NCBI GenBank assembly: GCA_025769875.1
Contig: JAGFNK010000078.1
Coordinates: 86,611 to 150,610 of the forward strand
Reading direction: 5' to 3'
Length of the DNA stretch: 64,000 nucleotides
Origin: Russula earlei
Lineage: Eukaryota; Basidiomycota; Agaricomycetes; Russulales; Russulaceae
Shown: in pieces, positions 56,225-64,000 of the stretch
Layout of the letters: the number at the start of each line of letters is the position of its first letter
Numbering within the stretch: position 1 is the first letter of the stretch
The notes under the pieces: model-generated
Database searches by the model: none
Seen by the model: the letters and a program-made list of their open reading frames with translations, nothing else
What the model was told of the DNA's origin: nothing
Position numbers and translations under genes: made by a program

Positions 56225-56575
56225 TTATGGCGTCGCTGTCATGAACCATTCTCCAGAGAGGGCCCCTGAAGGACCCTTCCTTATAGGAGGAAACCCAGCC
56301 TCTATGGTGTCACCCTGTTCACACGAGCAAAAGGGGTGAGTAGAGGTGTCCACAATATCGCGTGTGCATTGTTGCACGAGCAATTCTTGGCACAATCGAC
56401 ATACAGCAAGCCCCACTTAATGGCAACCCTTCTAACAACAAAGAACAGTATTAGGGCCCTCCTAGGGACCCTTTAGGATGACTCTAGGTGCTCTACAATG
56501 GGTACTAACCTGGTATCAAAGACTCTACAAAGTGTTATTAGACCAACTCTAATAACTGAAGAATGAACTACAAGG
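56225..56575. other. spacer between the inverted LTR-like arms
   Basis: Unrelated halves. TGGTATCAAAGA at 56511 resembles a tRNA-Met primer-binding site (10 of 12 matches to TGGTATCAGAGC). No coding frame seen. Confidence 0.35.
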
Positions 56576-57176
56576 CAATACTAAGGACCTTAATAGAAGT
56601 ATTAGGGTCAACTCTAAGGACCCTAATAGAACTATATAAGGGCCTTATAAGATAACACTATTTCCTAACCAAACTCCAAGTCCTCAAATGACCGGCCCTA
56701 AACTAACTAACAGGAAATAAATCAGGTGCTCGCACGTGCACTAGAACAGCAAACATGTGGACAATGAAAGCTCTTACTCAGCAGCTTACTGAGCATGACT
56801 GAGCATGCTCAGTAAGTGCACTCCGACTTCTTACTCAGCACTCTATTGTGCTTGATAACAAGGTTATGACTTGTTCTCCATTTAGCAGTTCTCTTGTAGT
56901 ATATAAGCGCTCAATAAAGTAGCGGACAGTCCTCAGACTGTCCATTTGTTTATGGCACTCTCCATTCCTGGGATACTCCTTTAAGGACCGTCCCCTTGTG
57001 ACTATCCTGGCCTCCTCTCTGCGTGATTGCCCTACTCTCACGGTAACCGTGCCTCTCTGGTATCTGTTACTACTCTGGACTTTACTCCTTGCCCACGCCG
57101 TCTTGGACGTCTATCGACTCGTCTTTGAGCTTATCCCTCGCTCTTGAACTGGATAGTTCAACAGTGAGTCTTGACA
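56576..57176 (-). repeat. LTR-like inverted arm, right copy
   Basis: Ends GTTCAACAGTGAGTCTTGACA, the reverse complement of the left arm's start. Retains many CG dinucleotides lost in the left arm, so it looks younger or less decayed. Confidence 0.65.
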
Positions 57177-57220
57177 GTCGTGGCCGTAAGAGTGTTAGCT
57201 CAAGGTTCAATGGGGCCAAG

Positions 57221-57967
57221 TGTCATGGTAACTAGCCGTGTCAGTTCACAAGCGGAAACAAGTTGATAATAGAGAGGCGTTCAAGAAACGGGCTGGTTCC
57301 CCTGTATAATGAGTAAGGATTCCTGCAGCAGTCGAAGTGTTTTATGCTAAACAGGTTATGGCCAATAGACCCTTCCTAGTACGACTCGGTCCGTTGAGAA
57401 GCTAGGGTAAGTTTGTAATGGGATAGACTAGGGCTGGTTCCACTAGCTATATGCGTTCAAGTCCGTCAGGGACCTTGAACAACGCAGAGAGAGTAGAGGA
57501 AGGTAGGTCTTAGAGAAGGAGAGCTCTTCTCAGGGGAGTGAAGAGAGACTCTTAGGAAAGGAAGGGAAAGGCGAAGAGTAGATGGTGGATGGTGTGTTGA
57601 GAGTTGATGAAATGGAGAGGTAGTTGTGGGTTAAGTTTGTGAGAGTGAAGTGGGTTGCAGGCGAATATGTTTGGACAAGAGTAGGTTGGATTCTACAAGA
57701 GACCAAGCTTAGGGCTTTGGTCACAAAGTACTGAGCTTATATATACAGGAGAAGCGCAGCAATAGCTGCGCTTTGACTGTGCTACTAGCATAGTAGGAGT
57801 CATAATAAGTAGGAGTCATAGAAATGAGGCCACGAATGAGTCAGAACCAAGTAACTGTGCTGCACAGTAGGTGCGCAGCATTGCACAGTCGAAACTATGA
57901 AGTGGATATAAACAGAAAGAGAACCAAACAAAGGGAAAGTAACAGCAATCCAGTGTTACCTGGACAT
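57221..57967 (-). repeat. possible solo LTR
   Basis: Begins TGTCATGGTAAC and ends GTTACCTGGACA: an imperfect terminal inverted repeat (10 of 12), TG...CA ends and a TATATATA box near 57738. No matching 5-bp target duplication was found, so the boundaries are tentative. Confidence 0.35.
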
Positions 57968-58095
57968 GTATGGATCACATGATAACACAGAAGAGATCAC
58001 AAGACGTAAGAGATCACGAGATCAGTAAGTAAAGGGACATACGAAAGCAAGCAGTCCATAGCAAAAGGTAAGAAGTAAACGTAAAAGGAAAATGG

Positions 58096-58663
58096 TGTAA
58101 CACCAAGTCCCTGTGACTTGGTTTGAGGGTTCAGTGGAGGCCGGCTCAAGGAGACCGGATCAGGGGTTTAGCGTCTCAAGGCTGAGTCAGACAATGACTC
58201 AGTCCACAGACAGAGTCGATCTTCTGGTTTCACAGAAGAGGAGGACGATGAGAGAGAGGCAGAGGAGGAAAAGGAACACAAGAGTTCCCTGAGGTGTGCT
58301 TAGGTCAAGCAGAGTGTAGGCCAGCACAAACAAGTTGTGATTTGAGAGAATATACAGGGCAAGGGATGCAACAGGAGATGGGACAAAGCTAAGCTTGGGG
58401 CATTCCCCAGCTTCTACAGGCACTTAAATACTGTATGTAGCGAGGCTGTACAGTACTGTAAGCGGAACAATAGATAAGGGTAGACAAATAGCAAAAGTAA
58501 CTCGACAATAGGTGAAACACAATAAGTGAAACACAACAGATGAAACAATAGGGACCATCAACATCAAGGGATGAAACGGTACCCAAGGGAACGAGGGTGA
58601 CGAGGGAAAACAATAATGAAAGGGATTATGGACGAACTGACAAGTGGGTAAATTACAACATCA
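58096..58663 (-). repeat. 3' LTR of the chromovirus
   Basis: On the minus strand it starts TGATGTTGTAATTTACCC immediately after a poly-G purine tract (58666-58674) and ends GACTTGGTGTTACA. The position directly after a PPT and the TG...CA ends support an LTR of 568 bp. The partner LTR lies outside the window. Confidence 0.6.
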
Positions 58664-58789
58664 TGCCCCCCCCATGCTTAGTTCTCCGAACTAATTGGTC
58701 TCAGGGCCTGACTCACGAAGTTCATCGCCTTTGACTTCTGGCCACATGCTCTGGGGTCCCGTTGCCCTGGGGCAGAAGCCTCTATAGCA

Positions 58790-59941
58790 TCAGTGAGTCC
58801 TCCTAAGGATACAGTCCACTTGACCACTACAATTGGTGTGAGGTCTGTTGCAGTCCTTGTTCCAGTGTCCCTTGGTATTGCAGAGTTTGCAAACATGTTG
58901 TCGCTTCTGAAGCTGGTGATGCTGTGCCTTAGTCATTCGCGCAGGGGTGAGAGGGGTGTTGGGGGTACTAGCATCATCAGAGAACATTTGGGGGAAGTGG
59001 GAAGGTGATCCCATGGGGGCATTGTTCTGTGACTGGTCGACAACGCGAGGAAGGTACTCGAGGGGGGGAGTCAGAGAGAGAGGGGGACTGGGGGAGCGTG
59101 GGAGCAGTGGGTAGCTCTTTTGATTCTTCAATTCTGTTGTAGCTCCCTGCTAGTGAGTAATATGGTCCGGTTTCACGGGTGAGGCCTCCATCAGTCATCA
59201 AGTTCTCGAGTTGATGACGAACTTGGACAGAAGTGTTGTTGGCTCGAAGGCGGCTATGGATGGTGGCTGGTTTCTTAGTGTGAGACTGGATCTTCGTGGA
59301 GTCGGTCAGCGAGTTGTCCCTGGAGGACATTCAGGGCCCCTTGGATGGAGACATGCTTGCCCTCTAGAACCTTCAGTTGAAATGAACTGATATGGAGATG
59401 ATAGACGTCAGCGAGGGCGCCAGGGTCGTGGAGGTTTTCAAGCACCTGAGCAACGTCAAAGTGAAAGGGGTGGTCCTCGATCAGGAGGCAGAGGTCAGAG
59501 GCGGTAATGGAAGGATGGGGGGCAGCGACAACAGGGTTGAGCAATGAGTCTTTCTCCATAGGTGGGTTCTCCCTGACCCATAGTTCCTAGAATCATGGGT
59601 TTGTCATTGTATAAAGTGACTCGTAAGTATGGTAATAGGCGTTTCTGCCCATGGATATTAATGTAAAAGGGCGGAATGTGCGTGTATGGTTCGTAGACAA
59701 ACCAGGGGGGGCCAGGGTGAGTGGGGTCCACCTCAGTTGGGGTGGGTGAAGGGGTTCCCTCGCGAATGGCGAGTGGGTTGAGGGTGGTAGTGAGGTCCTG
59801 GAGTTTGGCTTCGTCTGGGACAATGAAGGTGCATTGGTCGATGATATGTTGTATGACTTCGGGTGAGAGGGGTTCTTGTTTGATGGTGGGGGAAGGAGTA
59901 AGGGCAGGTAAGGGGGATGAAGTAGGAGCAGGGGAAGACAT
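58790..59941 (-). pseudogene. extra 3' ORF of the chromovirus with a second zinc knuckle (frameshifted)
   Basis: Downstream of the integrase/chromodomain and in the same orientation. It opens with MSSPAPTSSPL and a KQEPLSPEVIQHIIDQC segment, then FYINIHGQKRLLPYLRVTLY, then (other frame) HPSITASDLCLLIEDHPFHF and LHISSFQLKVLEGKHVSIQG, then QVRHQLENLMTDGG, and finally CKLCNTKGHWNKDC, a CX2CX4HX4C knuckle. At least two frameshifts. Canonical Ty3/Gypsy elements do not carry such an ORF after the integrase. It is Gag-like in layout; function unknown. Confidence 0.5.
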
Positions 59942-60010
59942 GGGAGTATTGTAAGTAGAAGTGGAGTGTTCGTGGTGTCCAAGCTGACCACTCAGAAGGA
60001 GTGGGGGTAT

Positions 60011-60220
60011 TTATGGGTACTGATCAGTATAATGTGATTCCATGCCAAGTCTGTAAGTACTGCCCTTTCGTATGGGCAGATGAAACTCCGAAAAACGGGG
60101 GTCCATCATAAGAAGTTGAAAGCCGTGGAAGTCACCAGGGGAGAGAATTCTGGAAAAAAGTTGTTCCCTGGTGGCTATATTAAAAATAGTGTGTCCACTG
60201 GTCAGGGATAGTAGGGTCAT
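60011..60220 (-). pseudogene. chromovirus 3' region, short unknown ORF
   Basis: Frame containing HTIFNIATREQLFSRIL and DFHGFQLLMMDPRFSEFHL between the chromodomain remnant and the extra ORF. Not recognised; probably part of the element's 3' coding region. Confidence 0.3.
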
Positions 60221-60389
60221 TGACTGAGTAAGAAGGAGGGTTACGTGAATTGACTCGGGGGAGTAACGGTACGTTGTTGTATCGTAAGTCCTTGGAACTG
60301 ATGTTCCAGGTTGTCTAGGCTCTCGTCTGAGTGATAGGGTTCTGTAGGGTCAGAGTTAGTGGTAGACATGGTATGGAGTTTGGTGGGTC

Positions 60390-60480
60390 GTTGTAGGTGA
60401 AACATGGTGATAGCATCTTGAGCATTCTTAAGGTTTGAGAGGGGTTCCCATGTGTCTTCTGCTGTGGAATACCCTTTCCA
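60390..60480 (-). pseudogene. chromodomain remnant
   Basis: WKGYSTAEDTWEPLSNLKNA, the conserved second half of a chromodomain, follows a stop and frameshift after the integrase end. Chromodomains tether integrase of chromoviruses to modified histones. Confidence 0.65.
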
Positions 60481-61660
60481 TCAGGACTCTGTATTGAAGG
60501 CTGACCCCTGTGGGTACGTTGAGCGGTGATTTTTTGACTTCATATTCCCCTGAGAGGAGGTCAGGTGGTGGTTCAGGGAAATTTGGTCCATGTTTCGGTT
60601 GTTTCTGTGACTGGAGATAGAAGGGAGGCTGTGAAACACGTTATGGATACTCCATTGGGGAGGAAGGCGAAGTTGGTAGATGACATGGGAGATTCTTTTG
60701 GTGATGACAAAGGGTCCGAACCGTTTGGGGCAGAACTTCTGAAACTGATGGGGGGTTTTTAAGTTAGTCCCTTCCAACCAGACCTTTTGTCCTTCTTCGA
60801 ACCCCTTGAACTTAGTTTCTTTTACCCAGCTAGTCTGTGCCTTCTTCATTGCTTCTTGAGCTGATTCCCGCATGTCTTTCAGGGCTTGGAGTCGTTCTTG
60901 AATCCCTGGGAATTTTGATTTTAATTGGGTGCCGAGCCCTTGTGGGTTGAAGCCAATGAGCAATTCGTAGGGGGTTCGTTTGGTGGTTGTGGACTTATGA
61001 GCATTAAAGTGATATTGAGCTATGGGGAGCCAGTGTACCCATTCTTCTTGTTTTTCTCCTGTGTAGATGCGGAGGTACGTTTCTAGAGTTTGGTTGGTCC
61101 TCTCAGACTGTCCATCAGTTTGAGGATGATAGGCAGTACTCAGATTCTGGTTAATCCCCAGGATTCTAGAGACTTCTTTGAATAGGTCAGAGGTAAAATG
61201 AGAATCACGATCGGAGATGACTTTGGAAGGGATCCCAGTCCAAGGGAAGGCATGTCGTAAGAATAATTTGGCCATCTCTAGGGTCCCCATGTCCTTACGA
61301 CATGGTACGAATATTGCCGCTTTGGTAGAGTCGTGATCAGTGATGGTCATGATGGTGTTATTTCCTTCCGACAATGGGAGATCGACGATCCAGTCAACCA
61401 CTATGGTTTCTGAAACTCAGAGGAGATTGGGTGAATTGGGGGCCGAGTGGGGTGTGTGGAGGACTTGTTGGCCTGACAGGTGGTGCAACCCGAATGTAGT
61501 CTCGGACAAAGTAACCCATTTTGGGCCACCAGAAGGATTCTTGGATTGAGTACAAGGTTCGGGCATTTCCTGTGTGTCCTCCGAGGATACTGTCATGATA
61601 TGTGTGTAGAATTTTTCGTAGCAGGGGTTCTTGGTATGGTACAACTAATTTTCCGTCTTT
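60481..61660 (-). pseudogene. chromovirus integrase
   Basis: Open from 61401 to 60481: the DDE core residues are visible in TITDHDSTKA, ISDRDSHFTSDLF and YHPQTDGQSERTNQTLETYL. The N-terminal HHCC zinc region lies upstream (HTYHDSILGGHTGNARTL near 61590) in a shifted frame. The C-terminal GPF motif (KRFGPFVITKRI) and HNVFH segment are present. Confidence 0.85.
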
Positions 61661-62058
61661 GAGCAGTGCACCTTCTTCTTCTAGGAGGTTGTGTTTGGTC
61701 TTCCACATGAGGAGATCTGATCGTCGATCCTTTTGTTCTTTTAGTACTTGTTCGTACAAATCTTTGGTGTTGAGCGTGCGAATAAAAAGCTTGTCAGGGA
61801 AGTGCCGTGATGTTTTGGTTATCTTCTGACCCGTCATTGTGATCTGGTCGTTGTGAGAGAGAATCTGCTCGATTGGAAATTCCTGGTTTGTGATGGATTT
61901 TGAAGTGATAATCTGCAAGTGTTGAGATATATCCAGCAATCCCTTTGGTTGATCTTGTGAGGAAGCCGGTAGTGAGCTAGGTTGGCAGTGATCGGTGAAG
62001 ATTTTGATGGGGTGTTTAGTTCCAACTAACAGGTATCGCCAGTGTTGGAGTGCGAGGA

Positions 62059-63178
62059 TTAGGGCAGGAATTCCCTATCCCAAACTGGGTAGTTTCTTTC
62101 TGCTTCATTGAACGTGTGTGACATGTTTCCGATCATTTTTCTTTTTCCCCTTTGGTCTTTCTGGAAGAGGATCGCCCCGGTGGCGAACTGTGAAGCGTCA
62201 GTTTCTAACTCATATGGGAGGTTCGGGGTTGGCAGTATAGAGTTCAGGGTCATCGCAGATTGCCAATATCAAAATTTCTAAGGCTGTGGTCACTTCAGGG
62301 GTCCAGAGGAAGGGGGTTCCCTTCTTGATCGTGGAAAAAATGGGGCGAGCTATTTTTGCGAAGTCTCGGATAAATGGTCATTGGTAATTGAGGGTGCCCA
62401 TGATTTGTTGTACTTGTTTCAGGTTGTTGGGGGTCTCGGCCAGTTTTTGAGGCCATCCATTTGACGGGGTCAAGTTTGAGGGTTCCTTGATTAAGTTGGA
62501 AGCCCAGGAAGTTGAATTTCTTCTTGTTCATAGGCACACTTAGATTGCTTTGAAGAATAAGAGTCTCTTTCGAGGAGGTCGAGGAATTCATGTGTGATTT
62601 GTGGTGAAGGTGTTCCTCTCCTGAGTTCGTGGCTATTGCTACATCGTCTAGGTAGTTGCAGGTGTTTTCTGGTTACTTAGGAGCCAGGGTCAGAGGGTGT
62701 GGTTCATTGCTTGTTGGAAAGCTGCTGGGGCATTCGTAAAGCCAAAGCCCATTACCATGGGGATGAAGGTGCTGAACTGGGTTTTGAAGGCACCTTTGTG
62801 TCAATCTTCTGGGTGGATCAAGATGTTGTTGTAGCCCGCTCTGACATTGAACTTGCTGAAGGTGGTTTTGCCCCTTAATTTGTGTAATTGTTCTTCCATG
62901 TTTGGTAAGGCATGGTAGTCAGGGACTGTGGCATTATTAAGTTTTCGGTAATCTACTACCATTCACGGGGTGGTGCCGTCTTTTTGCTGAACGAAGAAGA
63001 CAGGGATACGAAGTCTGAGACTCCGTCTGATAAAGCCCTTGGTTAGGTTTCTTGTATTTGCCTTGATAATTCTTGTTTTTCGTTCTGGGGAGAGGGTAAG
63101 TTTGACAATCAGGAATTTGGGGGCATCCGGTTTCAAGATGATTCTGAAGTCGAGTTCTCCTGACTGGGTGGGAGTCAT
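62059..63178 (-). pseudogene. chromovirus reverse transcriptase and RNase H, disrupted
   Basis: RT traces: an FVQQKDGTTP-like segment near 62965, KFNVRAGYNNI (Asp to Asn at a conserved site) near 62850, a YLDDVAIA catalytic motif near 62650, and NFLGFQLNQGTLKLDP near 62500. RNase H: ELETDASQFATGAILFQKD near 62205 and FNEAERNYPVWDREFL near 62075. Several stops and shifts interrupt the frame. Confidence 0.8.
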
Positions 63179-63387
63179 TTGGGCTTTTCTGAGAAGACTT
63201 TCTGTGTGTGTAAGTATTCGGGGGAATGGTGGTTGTCCTTATTTGTGCGATCCAATTCTTGGTGGTTTGGTTAGGGGGGGACGGGGTGAGAAGGACCCCT
63301 AAGTGTTTCTTAGACGGCCGGTGCTCCAGTTGACAAGGGGGTTAATTGCTTTTAGGAAGGGGTAGCCAAGAATCATTCTATCCTCTC

Positions 63388-63650
63388 CTAAGTTTGTGAT
63401 GTAGAAGGTGAGAAGTCAGTGTGGTGGGGCCATGCTACAGCCATATGAGCATAATGGGTTAGTGCTCCTCCCTGGTTATTGGTACCATCCACGTTAATGA
63501 TGGGTCTGGGGGTCCTAAGGGTTCGGAGTGGAATCTGTAATTTTTCCCACGATTCCTTGACTGATTGAAATTTTCTGTTGCTTGCTGTCGAGGAGCACTT
63601 GTCCAGTCTTTCCATTGGTTGTTAGCATAAAAGGAACTTTCATTGAGTTT
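63388..63650 (-). pseudogene. chromovirus protease, disrupted
   Basis: PIINVDGTNNQGGALTHY matches the region after the active site of Ty3/Gypsy aspartic proteases. At the expected active site the sequence reads LLDSK rather than DSG/DTG, so the enzyme would be inactive. Confidence 0.6.
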
Positions 63651-63724
63651 TCTTTATGGTTGACAATGGTATCTATTTGGGCCTCTGTGCTGACTGTCGC
63701 ACTTTGGCCTAGAGAAAATCCTCT

Positions 63725-63979
63725 TTAAGGATGAGATCCCAGATCTTGGCTTGTTCCTCGGCTGGTAGGGTTTTCATGCATGCTACCATGGAGAGCTGGT
63801 TCTTCTTCTTTAGACGGTTCTGGGGTAGATTCGGTGACTCGGGCTTTAGAAGTGGGAGCTGTATTTTTAGGGCATTCCCAGCTAAGGTGGCCTTTCTCCC
63901 TGCAATGGAAGCAATCCTTCTTTTGCCAATTGTTTTCTTTCTTCTTCAGTGAGCTTTTTAAAATTGGACTTGGCAGCAT
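63725..63979 (-). pseudogene. Gag C-terminus with zinc knuckle
   Basis: CFHCREKGHLSWEC is a CX2CX4HX4C nucleocapsid knuckle preceded by a Lys-rich helix. The start of Gag is outside the window. Confidence 0.75.
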
Positions 63980-64000
63980 CTACTTGCATTGGTCAGAGTG

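Larger units (their letters stand above)
58096..64000 (-). mobile_element. degenerate Ty3/Gypsy chromovirus, 5' end outside the window
   Basis: Order on the minus strand: Gag zinc knuckle, protease, reverse transcriptase, RNase H, integrase, chromodomain remnant, extra 3' ORFs, polypurine tract, 3' LTR. Frames are broken by stops and shifts in protease, RT and the extra ORFs, so this copy is not autonomous. The integrase is the longest intact part. Confidence 0.85.

Noticed and set aside
1..64000. tRNA, rRNA or CRISPR features
   Set aside because: A by-eye search for B-box-like GGTTCGANTCC contexts, rRNA cores and regular spaced repeats found nothing supportable; 8319-8345 (TTCGAGTCC twice) lacks a cloverleaf.

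Overview
The window is nuclear DNA of a filamentous basidiomycete, most likely an Agaricomycete. The evidence is dense genes split by many roughly 50-nt introns with CTAAC/CTAAT-like branch points, together with an expansin-like DPBB protein, F-box proteins, TKL-type kinase relatives and a Ty3/Gypsy chromovirus. No prokaryotic features (operons, ribosome binding sites, CRISPR) are present. All exon boundaries were read by eye from splice signals, reading frame and domain continuity.

Layout. 1-2650: an RRM-Pumilio (JSN1/PUF1-2 type) RNA-binding protein, 5' partial. 3092-3935: a small conserved unknown. 4123-6338: an FMP25-like mitochondrial RCC1-repeat protein with a frame break near its end. 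6478-8105: a low-complexity unknown. 8503-9710 (-): a secreted DPBB (expansin-like) protein. 9711-13854: no convincing gene, but one MITE. 13855-14460 (-): a small membrane protein. 15002-16675 (-): an F-box protein. 16882-22476: a 14-exon diaphanous-type formin with a one-base break in FH1. 22477-24785: non-coding with a tandem repeat. 24786-25467: a two-finger C2H2 protein. 25468-27474: a dispersed repeat beside a decayed REV1 fragment. 27475-30251 (-): an RBM5/10-like splicing factor. 30357-30764 and 30766-31549 (-): complex I subunit NDUFB4 and COQ7, convergent with one base between stop codons. 31770-36071 and 36508-41200: two tandem paralogues joining a helical N-terminal module, a kinase-like domain and a RasGEF. 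41423-43595 (-): a Met30/SconB F-box-WD40 protein. 43823-45544 (-): GSK3 kinase. 45545-51021: mostly gene-poor with decayed coding pieces and a second MITE copy. 51022-52287: an intronless Ser-rich unknown. 52288-64000: repeat territory holding the second copy of the dispersed repeat, a CpG-depleted block, a head-to-head LTR pair, a possible solo LTR and a degenerate chromovirus on the minus strand.

The main themes are signalling and polarity (formin, the RasGEF pair, GSK3), respiration and mitochondria (FMP25-like, NDUFB4, COQ7) and RNA binding (PUF, RBM5/10-like).

The most unusual observations are: the tandem RasGEFs carrying kinase-like domains that lack key catalytic residues; seven introns that need GC-AG splicing, three of them at positions where the tandem paralogue has GT; a new-looking MITE family; a REV1 gene fragment abutting a repeat; and a pair of inverted LTR arms showing strand-symmetric CpG decay in one arm only.
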